From Brachyhypopomus gauderio (taxonomy: Eukaryota > Chordata > Actinopteri > Gymnotiformes > Hypopomidae): a stretch of DNA of 64,000 nucleotides. Of the stretch, positions 55,301-64,000 are shown piece by piece. The stretch spans positions 7,237,375 to 7,301,374 of the forward strand of contig NC_135221.1 in NCBI RefSeq assembly GCF_052324685.1, read 5' to 3'. How positions within the stretch are numbered: the stretch's first letter is position 1; every line of letters begins with the position of its first letter. Both the position numbers and the translations under genes were made by a program. Below the pieces are notes generated by a model. The model did not search any database and was not told the DNA's origin. It saw nothing but the letters and a program-made list of their open reading frames with translations.

Positions 55301-58300
55301 CACAGCCCCCTGACTGAAACGGGGGCTATTGTCAGTGCATCACTGCTGCAGGTGGGTGCAAGTTTGACCTTTGACCACCACAACACATTCACCAAAGAGA
55401 ATCAATATATGTGATGATTGTTTCTGCCTTGTAGCAGTTAACAGTGAGGCCAGTAACGGAGGAAGAGGAGAAGTATGAGTCAGTAAGCATCTGCACTAAA
55501 ATATAACCTTCAACTTGTAGATGGTTTTCCTATCTTTGATTAAAATTAAGCTTCAGCTAATCTACTTCATAATCTAATCTAATGTAATCTAATTAATAAT
55601 TTAACTTCTCTGTCTTGAATCCTCAGGTCTTGAATATTGTAAGACGACTGTGTAACAAGGAACACGCAAATTTAAACTGTACAAGGTATGTTACTTTCAC
55701 AGCCTTCTATAACATATATCAGATCGATCCGCTGGACTTCCGTGTTGTTCTCATCTCTTCAGTTACCAACGTTTGAGAAAGGACATCATTCGTCTGCACG
55801 CCCTTTCGTTTTATCTTCAGGAGAAGAAGGTCTGTGCATTTTCTTTCCTGATATTAAATTAAATTAACACCACTGTAAAAACATATTGGTACAGTGAGAT
55901 ATCGAACCACATGTCTTTTCTAAACTTTAACACTTTGATTCCTTCTAGTGCTTCCCAGAAGGCGTCGACATAAATGCCACATTGGATCTCCTGTTGCAGG
56001 TATTTAGTTCCACTATTTAGTCGATATTTAGTTTAGTTCAGCTGCAGTGTGTTCTAAGTCTAAGTCTGCATCTCTCACAGAGCACCTTGTGTTTAGTGTT
56101 TGTCTACAGAGGTCACCTGTGCGTCTGGAGCCGTAATGGCTGCCACTTTCGCTAACGGCGGCCTCTGCCCTATGTCAGGGGACCAGGTCCTGTCCCCGTC
56201 TGCGGTTCGGAGCGCACTGTCGCTAATGCAGGTGGCAGGGCTGAACGATTACTCCAGAGTCTTCCATTTTAAGGTCAGCATGTTGGACTGAATATCAATC
56301 CTGTTTATTCGTGCAATAAATGACGAGCATCAGGTGTCATGCTGTTCTCCTTACGTTAGATACAGAAAAATGAAAATATATAAGAGCAATTGCTGCATAT
56401 TTCTCCATGTTAAACAATTGTCTAATCTTATTGCACCATCTACTGGTAAGAAAGTAACTTATGATTCACATATTTAGTTCAATTCTATTACATTATTTTT
56501 ACAGTACAAAAAATAACCTCTCTAGTCTCCATTGAGGAATGTGATAGAAACAGCAGGATATCTGCTAAGTATGACACAGTGGTAGCAAAACCTTTTCTGG
56601 TTTTACTTATGCAGCCTTCAAACCAAACTGAATCATAATATGCTGAGGTAAGTGGAAGCATAATGGCTTTCACACTCTCTGCTCCACAGACCTCAGTTCC
56701 TGCTAAATCCAGCAGCTCCGGTGTGGTGCTGGCTGTCATCCCTGGGGTCCTGGGCCTGACCTGCTGGTCTCCTGAGCTGGACGCACACGGAAATTCCTGG
56801 AGGGGGGTGCATTTCTGTGAGGTGAGCTGCAAAGCTGGCTATGTTCACAGCAGACCAGTTTTACAGATGGAAATAAACTGAGCACGACATTAGCAGAATT
56901 GTACCTAATAGCGTACCTTATATTTTGAAGTCTGCCCTAAATAATTGCTCTTGGCACTGCTATTGTACATTGACGTTAACTGGCTGACTGTGCTGTAGCG
57001 TGATGCACCTTGTGTTTGTTGTGTCAACCTTTATTGGCCTGTTTTATTAGTGATCTGATTAATGTTAACTGGATGCTTTTAAGATATTTTTATACTATAA
57101 ATGCACTTGTAAGTACTGTTTATGCAAATTCTTATGAGTACAGCGTAATGTGATACATTTATGCATTCATTTATACCTACACATCATATCCACACATAAT
57201 TTGTCCTTTTTGTAAAAGCAAGTCTTGTCATGAATGGGACCGTTGGAAACACAGCACAACGGTGCAGAGAAAAAGCATTGCCATCAGCCATTTAACTCAG
57301 AACTGATCAAGAAGGGTGTGATATCAAACAGACATGGTTAAAGAATGGCGCTCCTAATGAACTGGCAACTGTGTCTTGTGTGTGTCACGCGTCTGCAGTA
57401 ATTCTCTGATGTGTTCAGGCGCTGGTGTCAGGTTTTCAGCTCCACAGCTTTGACATCCGGACTCCTTTCAGACAGGCGCTGTCCTACAGACAGTGGAAAG
57501 TGGAGTCTGAGGTGAACTGAAGCACGTCGAGGCCGTTCCTGTGGCATTACCCGCTGTGTTTGATAATAGGTGCAAACACCCACGCTTTCTTTGCCCCCAG
57601 GGTTACCAGATCATGAACGTGCTTTTAGCTGCTTACCGTGGCGACGTGCACTCCTTACGAAGGTAGGCACATGATGCACTGATGATGTCATTAAAGGTAG
57701 GGGGGGGGGGGTTCTCTTTTCAAAAGCATTAAAATGCATTTAACCCTCTACTGCACACATTATTATATCAACTGTTTTTTATCACTTAAAATGAACTTAG
57801 ATTTACATTTTTTTAGTTTTTTTAGAAATATTTTTTAAAGGAGTACGTTTGGTATGTTGCCATATAGCAACACCATGCATGTACAAGCTGAAAACAGTAC
57901 ATAAGTGGCAAACAGACATTATTTATCATCAAAGCTTCAAGAGCAGGATTTAAAAACTACCTCGCTTGGTTTGGTTCTTGTCTGATTTGTATAAATGCCA
58001 TAAAAACAGACTCGCAAAAATCATTTTAAGCAGTGGAAGTATCACCATCCATTTGACCAAGAACCTGTAATTAATAGAAGCCCAAGGTGTATAGTTAGCC
58101 CTCCTGTTGCCAGGCACGATTTGTGTTCTCCTGACCACAGGATTGCTGTTGGACGGACCATCCTCAGCCCAGCAGGGGTACTGAGAGAACTTCCCCAGCC
58201 CCGTTGCGTGGTGCTCACAGCCATGCCCCTTCTGACTCCACCCAGAAAGGGAAGGCTTTAGTAAACACCCCTGTGTTGGATGAGCAAGGCTAACGACGTG

Positions 58301-58897
58301 GGTGGCGAGGGCAGGTCTCACTGGTTTGTGTTGGCCCGGTGTTGGTCCAGTGATTTGAGGGCCGTGCCGCCGGCACTGTGCAAATGACGCAGATAGAGCA
58401 AGCGTGGCCGCACACGCTCCACTCCCCCTCGTTTCACACCCATTCTGAGGACCTCCCTCTGCTGTCTGTAAATAATGCGTCACCGTGGCAGGTACTTCCT
58501 GTCAGGAGCAGATGTGAATGCGGTGGATTATGATGGAAGGACTGCCCTTCACGTGGCGGCCTCAGAGGGGCGTCTGGAGGTCGTTGGCTTCCTGGTGGAG
58601 AACGCAGGAGCTGACTGTATGCTCAAGGACAGGTGAAGTTGAAAGAAAAAAATGGCCTGGATGATGTGTTGCGTGACCAGGTTTAGTTGTATATGAAACT
58701 GTATATATACAATATGCAATATTTAGATTGTATATTTCAACCTTTATTCCTGAATGATAATGTCAGATCTGTGATGCAGTGATGTGCTAACATTTGACAG
58801 GTGGGGAAACACAGCATTGCAAGAGGCTCTGAGATGTAATCAAGGTCCTGCCGCACACCTTCTGAAGAAGTTCACAAATTATGAGGAGAGTTTGTGA
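49302..58897 (+). CDS. Glutaminase-like protein with degenerate active site (21 exons)
   Basis: Exons: 49302-49348, 49736-49836, 51215-51282, 52090-52195, 53659-53791, 53926-53992, 54086-54198, 54294-54423, 54586-54653, 54893-55056, 55293-55351, 55435-55482, 55627-55685, 55763-55829, 55949-55999, 56097-56273, 56690-56821, 57419-57511, 57601-57662, 58492-58632 and 58801-58897. Phases match throughout, giving 660 residues (human GLS 669). Homology to GLS/GLS2 is clear: WGVSICTVDGQR, GVDYVHRYVG, YLQEKKCFPEGVD, VMAATFANGGLCP and CWSPELDAHGNS, followed by ankyrin repeats (DYDGRTALHVAASEGRLEVV, KDRWGNTALQEAL). Known GLS enzymes convert glutamine to glutamate in mitochondria. Here the Ser-x-x-Lys pair reads Glu292 and Trp295, and the other active-site residues are also changed, so catalysis is unlikely. 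The first 170 residues resemble nothing I know and lack a clear presequence; exons 1-4 rest on phase and splice sites only. It may be the gene called glutaminase-like in fish. A poly(A) signal follows. Confidence 0.9.
51421..51466 (+). mobile_element. Possible non-LTR retrotransposon ORF2 tail fragment
   Basis: TGGAATGAACTTCCCCGGCT and the following bases translate to WNELPRLSAQLRHW, like the WNxLPxxVR..S C-terminal signature found in fish LINE ORF2 tails. A similar stretch (CAGCTGAGACACTGGAT) recurs at about 53279. Strongly decayed; the family is not identified. Confidence 0.4.
53197..53297 (+). mobile_element. Possible LINE/SINE 3' tail fragment
   Basis: AGGTGCTATATAAATAAACT followed by short TGCCT repeats is the typical 3' end of vertebrate LINE/SINE families. 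It is followed by CAGCTGAGACACTGGAT, shared with 51449-51465. Confidence 0.45.
53345..53458. repeat. Degenerate short tandem repeat
   Basis: About five copies of a unit near GATGTGATGATATAGGAT with point changes, in intron 4 of the glutaminase-like gene. Confidence 0.8.
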
Positions 58898-58997
58898 TTG
58901 AGAAGGAAACAAAATTGTAGCCTGCAAACATCAGTCAAGTAACGGTCCTGACAGAGTGCTGATGAATACTGATCAAATTGTTACAAAGTGTGCTAGC

Positions 58998-59111
58998 CGA
59001 TACTTCATAACGAGTAGTTCAGCAATGGATATGTTTAATTGTTCAATAAAATAAATAAAAATATTTTACGGATCTCATTTAATAGTCTTGGACTGAAGTA
59101 ATCGATCTTTA

Positions 59112-59167
<56 letters not shown>

Positions 59168-59302
59168 GCATTTTGTTAGGGATGATGATACTTCATAATG
59201 AGTAGTTCAGCATACTTTATAACGAGTAATTGTTCAATAATATAAATAAAAATATTTGACTGATCTCGTTTAATAGTCTTGGACTGAAGTAATCGAACTT
59301 TA
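58998..59302. repeat. Tandem duplication around the poly(A) region, with (TATC)n between
   Basis: Copy 1 (about 59003-59112) and copy 2 (about 59190-59302) share CTTCATAAYGAGTAGTTCAG, AATTGTTCAATAA and TAGTCTTGGACTGAAGTAAT. A (TATC)n microsatellite (59112-59167) separates them. Copy 2 is followed by (TTTA)n (59309-59336). Confidence 0.9.
59045..59050 (+). terminator. Poly(A) signal of the glutaminase-like gene
   Basis: AATAAA lies about 150 nt after the stop codon, followed by an AT-rich stretch; an overlapping AATAAA begins a few bases later. A degenerate second copy of this 3' region is present about 190 bp downstream. Confidence 0.6.
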
Positions 59303-59336
59303 TATATTTTTATTTATTTATTTATTTATTTATTAT

Positions 59337-59708
59337 TACTTTATTTTTTACGCTGCCCATTCCTTTCACGGAACTGATTTGCACTTTGTAAGTAGTTCGG
59401 GACGATAGCGTCAGCTAAATGTAGAGCAGCGCGCCCTCTAGTGGCTATGAGAAGTGCACACCACGTGGCCGATGTCGGACTTTTACAGCGGCGGTCCAGC
59501 GTTTGCTCTCCACCAATCAAATTTCGGCACTGCTCACAACACAAAAAGACACGGTCCAATGCGGCGGTTCTGAAGGGTGGGGAGTGCTGTGTACACATGG
59601 ACCCTGGATGGAGACTGCAGGAGATCGTGTACACAGCACTACTTTATAGTTTGTATGTTTGCGTTTCTTGTTTGTATGAGTTCATTTGAATGTGACTAAT
59701 GCGTGAAG
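59337..59708 (+). promoter_or_regulatory. sh3gl3: Upstream region of sh3gl3
   Basis: Before the ATG at 59709 the sequence becomes moderately CpG-rich (59400-59600) and has an ATTGG inverted CCAAT-like context (CACCAATCAAAT near 59511). Start-site position is not determined. Confidence 0.35.
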
Positions 59709-62700
59709 ATGTCCGTGGCGGGACTGAAGAAACAGTTGCACAAAGCAAGACAGGTAACGCAAACGATACGTTTATTTTTATGCGCAAAAAACTGTGCCAT
59801 AACTTATAAAGTATCACATCGTCAGTGTTGTTTAATACTTAATTTAGTTTGGTGACTTTTTTGTACGCGTTACTATTGTTAATTCATGTGCTATATCTGG
59901 ACACTGTCACATCACGCTTTCTATTTCTAGCCTACATCATTCATACGGTCCAATCTGCCTCACAGATTTAATCCGTTTACAACAAAACACAAACCGCATA
60001 TGATCAGCACATGTTTCAAAAAGTGGCACCATATAATGACCGTGACACCGGCGACTGAGCTGCGGGTCCCACCTTGTGTAAACGAGCCAATATTCACTTA
60101 TTCACCTTGAACTGATTTACAGCAGTAAAACAAGTACTATAAGGGCAAAGGAGATAAGTGAACGTAAATTGTAAATTAACGATGGAAAATTGTCCTGAAC
60201 TAGTATTATATAAATATACTGAACCGTTCCAACGTGTATTCTGCTAATGTTAATGTAGAAAGGGTTTCCACATTAACGTTAGCAGTATACATGTCGGGAT
60301 ACTAACTAGTGATGTACTATTGGAGAGGAATCTTTCAGTTAAAAGGGCTTCGTTAAACCAGTGAGTTTGCAAAGTATGAAGAAAGCTGTATGGAAAGTTA
60401 CTAATTATGTATTTTATCAGATAATGTTGGACAAAAATGAACGAGGTTCTTAGACTCCAATTAATAAAAAAATGTAGTGCCTGTGATGGAGATGGAGACT
60501 GTGATGTCACTCGGGAAGGTCTCAGGAAGATCTCTGTCTGCTGCTCCAGAGAGTTGGCACTTTGGTCCGTCATCAGGGTCTTGTGTTTGCCCGCCTTCAT
60601 CATAAATGGTGTCAGAGATGGGTACCATGAGACCATCAGGAGTGTGTCCATAGTTAATGACCCCCACCCTTTGCTGGTACCACGCCCAGTGTGAGTCCCT
60701 GGGCTTGGGTGTGACCCTGCACGAAGGGTGAGTGCATGAGTGTGTCACGCGCAGGGGTGCACGTGCAGTGTGTCACGCACAGAGGTGCACTCCCCAGGGT
60801 GAAGGTGTGTATTGAGTATCAAGAGACTGTGACTCCCTGAAGGAGACACTTGTGTGATGGAGTCGCTCAGGAAGTGTGTGATCCTGCTGGTGTGTCAGAA
60901 CTGAGCTCTCTGCTGTGGGGGCTTTGCGTCTGGCACCAGGTCCACTAATGTTAAAATGCAGGATGTGCAGAATGTGATTATTCGATTCACATTACCTGAT
61001 AGAGACCAGAGCAGCGGTAACAGATATGAAAATAGAAATATGCATGATAGACCAGTCTATTAATACTCACTTCTGAGACAAACATGAAGGCTTTAGGTAG
61101 CACAGTGACCGGGGGTGGGGGGGTTGGGGGTAATCACTGACTACTGACCTACAGAGAAAAGTTGACAAATGGTTCTTTTGTGTGTTCTATGTATTCCACA
61201 GAGCAGTTTGCTTAATGGTACCTTGCATGTGTCTTTTTCAATGTAAGTCCAGTTGTTCAATGAAAAGGTCAATGGAGTTGAAGGAACAAAGTTGGATGAA
61301 GATTTTCTCAAAATGGAAAAGGTACGAACTGTTAAATGAAAGGTAGCGTTCAATGTGACTGGTTTAAACCTGTGAACCTACCAAAGATTCAAACTAATAC
61401 ATCTTTTTGCTGACCTTGTTGTAGAAGACACAGATCACTCACAAATTGATTCTGGACCTTGTTACAAAAACCACAGAGTACCTTCAGCCCAACCCAGGTA
61501 TGGCTATAAGAGGTTTCATGGTTATCTCATCACTTTACTACTCTTTAAGCAATTGGATAATAATAAATTCATTCAAATGTTATTTTCTGCCATCTCCCCT
61601 GGACGCTCAGCATACAGAGCAAAAGTGAGCATGCTCAGCACGGTGTCGAGGATCCGTGGGCAGGTGAAGATGACAGGATACCCGCAGACAGAGGGCATGC
61701 TGGGAGACTGTATGTTGCACTATGGATCAGAGCTAGGGATGGAGTCAGCATTTGGTATGTTTGTAAGATAGAATAAAACTCCCTAATGGTCATTCTAGAA
61801 AGTTTTTTAATTACTTAGAGCAACAGTACATAATAGGTTTGAGTTGTGTTCACATTACAAACTTACTACGTATTCTAGTCACTAGGTTTTACAACATATC
61901 ACAAATACTATGTGAAGCTTTCTAATCAATGAACAAAATAGTTTGGAGAAAAAAAGCATTTCCTCTGTTGGGCTGTATTCTAGCTCATACTTTTGCTGCT
62001 AGGCTGTGCACTAGTGGACATGGGACACGCCTTAAGGGATATGGCCAAAATTAGAGACTGTCTGGATGTGCGTGTGAAACAGAGCTTCATCGATCCTCTT
62101 CAGATTCTGCAGAACAAAGAGCTGAAGGAAATCGCAGTGAGTCCTGCAATATTTATGCAAAGAAACCAAAACAAATCAATAAAGGGGCATGAGTTCCTTC
62201 CTACTAATACTGTACCACCTCTGACTCTCAAGCACAAACGGGCCTTGCCTATGCTGCTCCTGCAGGTACATCATCAGAGGATAGTGTATTTCTACTCATG
62301 ACTGAATGATCTCTTTATTTCCTGTTTTGCAGTATCATCTGAGAAAACTTGAAGGCCGTCGTTTAGATTTTGATTACAAGAAGAGGCGTAAAGGGAAGAT
62401 CCCAGACGATGAGATAAAACAGGCACTGGAGAAGTTTGAGGAGTCCAAAGAGCTTGCAGAGAGAAGCATGTTCAATCTCATAGAAAATGATGTAAGACAT
62501 CTGAAATGTATGCACTCAGAAACATTTCCGTCTGTGTGACGCCACTTAAACTCGATATGTCATGTATACTTTAGAAGGATCAGGTACAACAGCTGTTAGG
62601 ACTCACCGAAGCAGCACTGGACTACCATCGACAGACGTGCCATGTTCTGGACAATCTCCACAGCAATCTGCAGAACAGGTCAGAAGGACGGCCCAAACGC

Positions 62701-63757
62701 TCCAAACGCTTGTTTCATTTCAGCAGTGATTTTTGAGTTATGAATGTGACATCCTCCCTGGGCTCAGGCTGATGGAGGCCAGCAACAGACCCAGGACGGA
62801 GTTTAAGTCAAAATCTGTTGCAAGTTCATTGTGCTATACAGACATTTATGGATTTTCGACGTGCTCATCGCCGCAGTCTTCAGGTGTGGTGTTTTTTTTT
62901 TGTTATCAGAGTTCTAGAATGTTCTAAAAATCATCTGTTTTCACTGATTTTTTCCTCTGTCAAAAAACTACTGTTCCTCTAAACTACTGTTCCTCTAAAT
63001 GCTGAGATTTTAACTTTGTTTAATGTGGCAGATACTGAAATAACTGAAGCATTTAGTGAAAAACGTAAGTATGATTTAATACAAATAAACTATAGACAGA
63101 CTTAAACCCATCACTCTGCATGTTTGAAGTTCTCAGAACCTTGACTAAGTCTGTGTGTACTGTTTGTCCATTCCTGCTAGATGTCACTCCTGTGGTCCAC
63201 AGTACCAACCAGACTACCGTCACACCCCAAGCTTCAAACCTTTCAACTCACAAAAGTAAATAATTGCAATTTGCTCTTTGTTTGAAAACAAAACAGAGCA
63301 AAAGATTTCTTCTGCAATTGACTAGCTATAATTTATATAAAGGTTTTATTTAGGTTTTTTAAATGTTTATATTTTCATTTAAAAAAAGAAAATTTAATTG
63401 CTAGCCTTTTGTACTTTTTTAATGGACTTGGCAGCAGTATTGTCAGATTAGATATCTCTCACATGTTACTAAATTTGTGATGTGTGATAACGGTGTACAA
63501 CTAGATATTGTTCTTAAGGTCTATGAGGATTCATGGAAAACTATTTTATTTTTGCAGACTCTCCACTGGACCAACCTTGTTGTCGAGCACTTTACTGCTT
63601 TAAGGCTGAAAATCAAGGAGAGTTAGGCTTCAAGATGGGTGACATCATTTTTCTCACCAGTAAGATCGATGCAAACTGGTATGAAGGCATTCTGAGAGGG
63701 GAGTCTGGCCTTTTCCCCATCAGTTACGTTGATGTTATTGTACCGCTGCCACAGTAA
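59709..63757 (+). CDS. sh3gl3: Endophilin A3 (SH3-domain GRB2-like 3)
   Basis: Endophilins bend membranes through an N-BAR domain and recruit dynamin and synaptojanin through an SH3 domain during clathrin-mediated endocytosis. Exons: 59709-59753, 61253-61321, 61425-61497, 61611-61754, 62003-62136, 62333-62491, 62575-62678, 62768-62883, 63032-63064, 63181-63255 and 63558-63757. All join in phase, giving 383 residues (human SH3GL3 about 347). Helix 0 is [20 protein letters not shown]; the BAR core includes [37 protein letters not shown] and [20 protein letters not shown]. The variable linker is residues about 245-318. The SH3 domain starts at [11 protein letters not shown] and ends [20 protein letters not shown] then VIVPLPQ. 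A3 is chosen over A1/A2 because [12 protein letters not shown] and the ending VIVPLPQ match SH3GL3. The ALYDF motif reads ALYCF. Confidence 0.96.
59754..61252 (+). other. sh3gl3: sh3gl3 intron 1
   Basis: No second gene is supported. Two overlapping frames at 60250-60694 lack known motifs. The minus-strand one lacks any recognisable domain. Confidence 0.5.
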
Positions 63758-63984
63758 CGGTACCGCTGCACTATGAAATCATCACATCACTGGTGTTTGA
63801 AAATACATAGCTCTGACCACTGGATAACACATTTATTTAAAGCAGTTAAGCTTTATTTAAAGCTTCATGTCTCACAGTGGTTATCTCGGGGTTTATTCCA
63901 CTATGCAAAGCTTTTGCATTTTGCTTTGGTCTTATGCTGTAAATTGGGGTAATCAAAGTAGACCTGTGAAATATTTAGTATGCC

Positions 63985-63990
63985 AATAAA
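63985..63990 (+). terminator. sh3gl3: Poly(A) signal of sh3gl3
   Basis: AATAAA, 228 nt after the stop codon, immediately followed by TGTTGACAGG at the window end. Confidence 0.6.
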
Positions 63991-64000
63991 TGTTGACAGG

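Noticed and set aside
55999-56112. Apparent loss of the five-residue segment before VTC in the glutaminase-like gene
   Set aside because: Using the acceptor tgtgtttag at 56096 gives CLSTE before VTC in frame, matching the length of LCSIE in GLS, so nothing is missing.

Overview
The window is nuclear DNA from a ray-finned fish, probably a teleost and possibly an otophysan, although the sequence cannot fix the species. The evidence is vertebrate multi-exon genes with GT-AG introns, abundant CA/TG, GA and tetranucleotide microsatellites, and fish-like protein sequences. Five protein-coding genes can be rebuilt exon by exon with consistent reading phase. I found no tRNA, rRNA or CRISPR array.

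Layout. (1) 1-6.2 kb is mostly non-coding. It holds a possible last exon (533-624), a promoter-like stretch (about 1.04-1.25 kb) with a possible short coding exon after it (1801-1913), and the 3' flank of map1a. (2) 6.24-36.58 kb, minus strand, is map1a. Its 11-kb exon 5 carries almost the whole heavy chain, exons 6-7 encode the LC2 light-chain module, and exons 1-4 lie between 18.1 and 36.6 kb across a 14.9-kb repeat-rich intron. (3) 39.3-40.1 kb, minus strand, is a three-exon CART neuropeptide precursor. (4) 40.2-47.5 kb is intergenic. (5) 47.57-48.6 kb, minus strand, is the C15orf40 homologue (UPF0235/DUF167 family). (6) 49.3-58.9 kb, plus strand, is a 21-exon glutaminase-like gene divergent from C15orf40. 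(7) 59.7-63.76 kb, plus strand, is sh3gl3 (endophilin A3), complete with its poly(A) signal.

Context. MAP1A, C15orf40 and SH3GL3 all lie on human chromosome 15q, so the block is conserved synteny. A CART gene immediately upstream of map1a on the same strand mirrors the human CARTPT-MAP1B pair on 5q13, which suggests an ancient CART-MAP1 linkage from before the vertebrate genome duplications. The genes do not form one pathway. Several are neuronal: MAP1A organises axonal and dendritic microtubules, CART is a secreted appetite and stress peptide, and endophilin A3 acts in synaptic vesicle endocytosis.

The most striking observation is the glutaminase-like gene. The fold, the intron-spliced reading frame and the C-terminal ankyrin repeats are kept, but by eye alignment every catalytic and substrate-binding residue I can place is replaced, including the Ser-x-x-Lys nucleophile pair. 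The N-terminus also lacks an obvious mitochondrial presequence. It looks like an intact, non-catalytic glutaminase paralogue.
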